64,000 bases of DNA from assembly GCA_027422505.1 (NCBI GenBank), contig JAPQWV010000673.1, positions 234,520 through 298,519 on the forward strand, written 5' to 3'. Shown here in pieces: positions 63,994-64,000 of this stretch. Position 1 is the first letter of the stretch; every line of letters starts with the position of its first letter. Source of the stretch: Craterostigma plantagineum (taxonomy: Eukaryota > Streptophyta > Magnoliopsida > Lamiales > Linderniaceae). The position numbers and the translations under genes are program-made. Under the pieces are notes generated by a model. It worked only from the letters and a program-made list of their open reading frames with translations. It searched no databases and was not told the DNA's origin.

Positions 63994-64000
63994 CTAAAAA

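Overview
The window is nuclear DNA of a flowering plant, almost certainly a eudicot. Genes are split by many short AT-rich introns, intergenic DNA is AT-rich with microsatellites and small transposons, and the proteins (EIN2, PAL, LOG, IQM, NPH3-type, ET, DUF3511 families) are plant families. Protein style suggests an asterid, but that is only an impression. No organellar, bacterial or viral genome segment is seen.

Layout. 1-7.2 kb: 3' part of a glycerophosphocholine acyltransferase gene (+), a DUF3511 gene (+), a casein kinase 1-like gene (-), then an 814-bp foldback transposon. 7.2-13.8 kb: an IQM calmodulin-binding gene (-) and a bHLH041-type gene (-). 14.9-16.0 kb: a hAT-like element carrying pieces of a host gene and of two retroelements. 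16.4-21.1 kb: an intronless NPP-type phosphodiesterase (+), a small mitochondrial protein gene (+) and an EFFECTOR OF TRANSCRIPTION gene (-). 21.3-22.8 kb: a diverged direct repeat. 23.5-31.4 kb: a 23-exon gene for a very large glycine-rich membrane protein (+). 31.7-38.0 kb: AP-4 sigma (-), an NPH3/RPT2-like BTB protein (+) and a LOG-type cytokinin-activating enzyme (-). 42.7-51.6 kb: EIN2 (+) and PAL (+, with a late frameshift). 53.9-59.7 kb: a RING-CH membrane protein (+) convergent with a WDR20/creC-like WD40 gene (-). 60-61.4 kb: a second hAT-like element holding a SINE-like piece. 61.9-64 kb: a frameshifted unknown-function gene (-) and the 3' end of a lung-seven-transmembrane-type gene (-).

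The genes do not form an operon or an evident pathway cluster. LOG (cytokinin activation), EIN2 (ethylene signalling) and PAL (phenylpropanoid entry) are neighbours, but each looks like an ordinary independent single gene.

Most unusual features: (i) two hAT-like elements with exact 8-bp target duplications, one of them Pack-type; (ii) the long hairpin element with a near-exact 9-bp duplication; (iii) five introns needing GC donors, three in one gene; (iv) four genes whose conserved reading frame is broken by single-base shifts, which may be assembly errors; (v) a LOG gene whose expected micro-exon cannot be found. Exon borders were set by hand from splice motifs, phase and remembered family sequences, and checked by length arithmetic. 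No database was searched.
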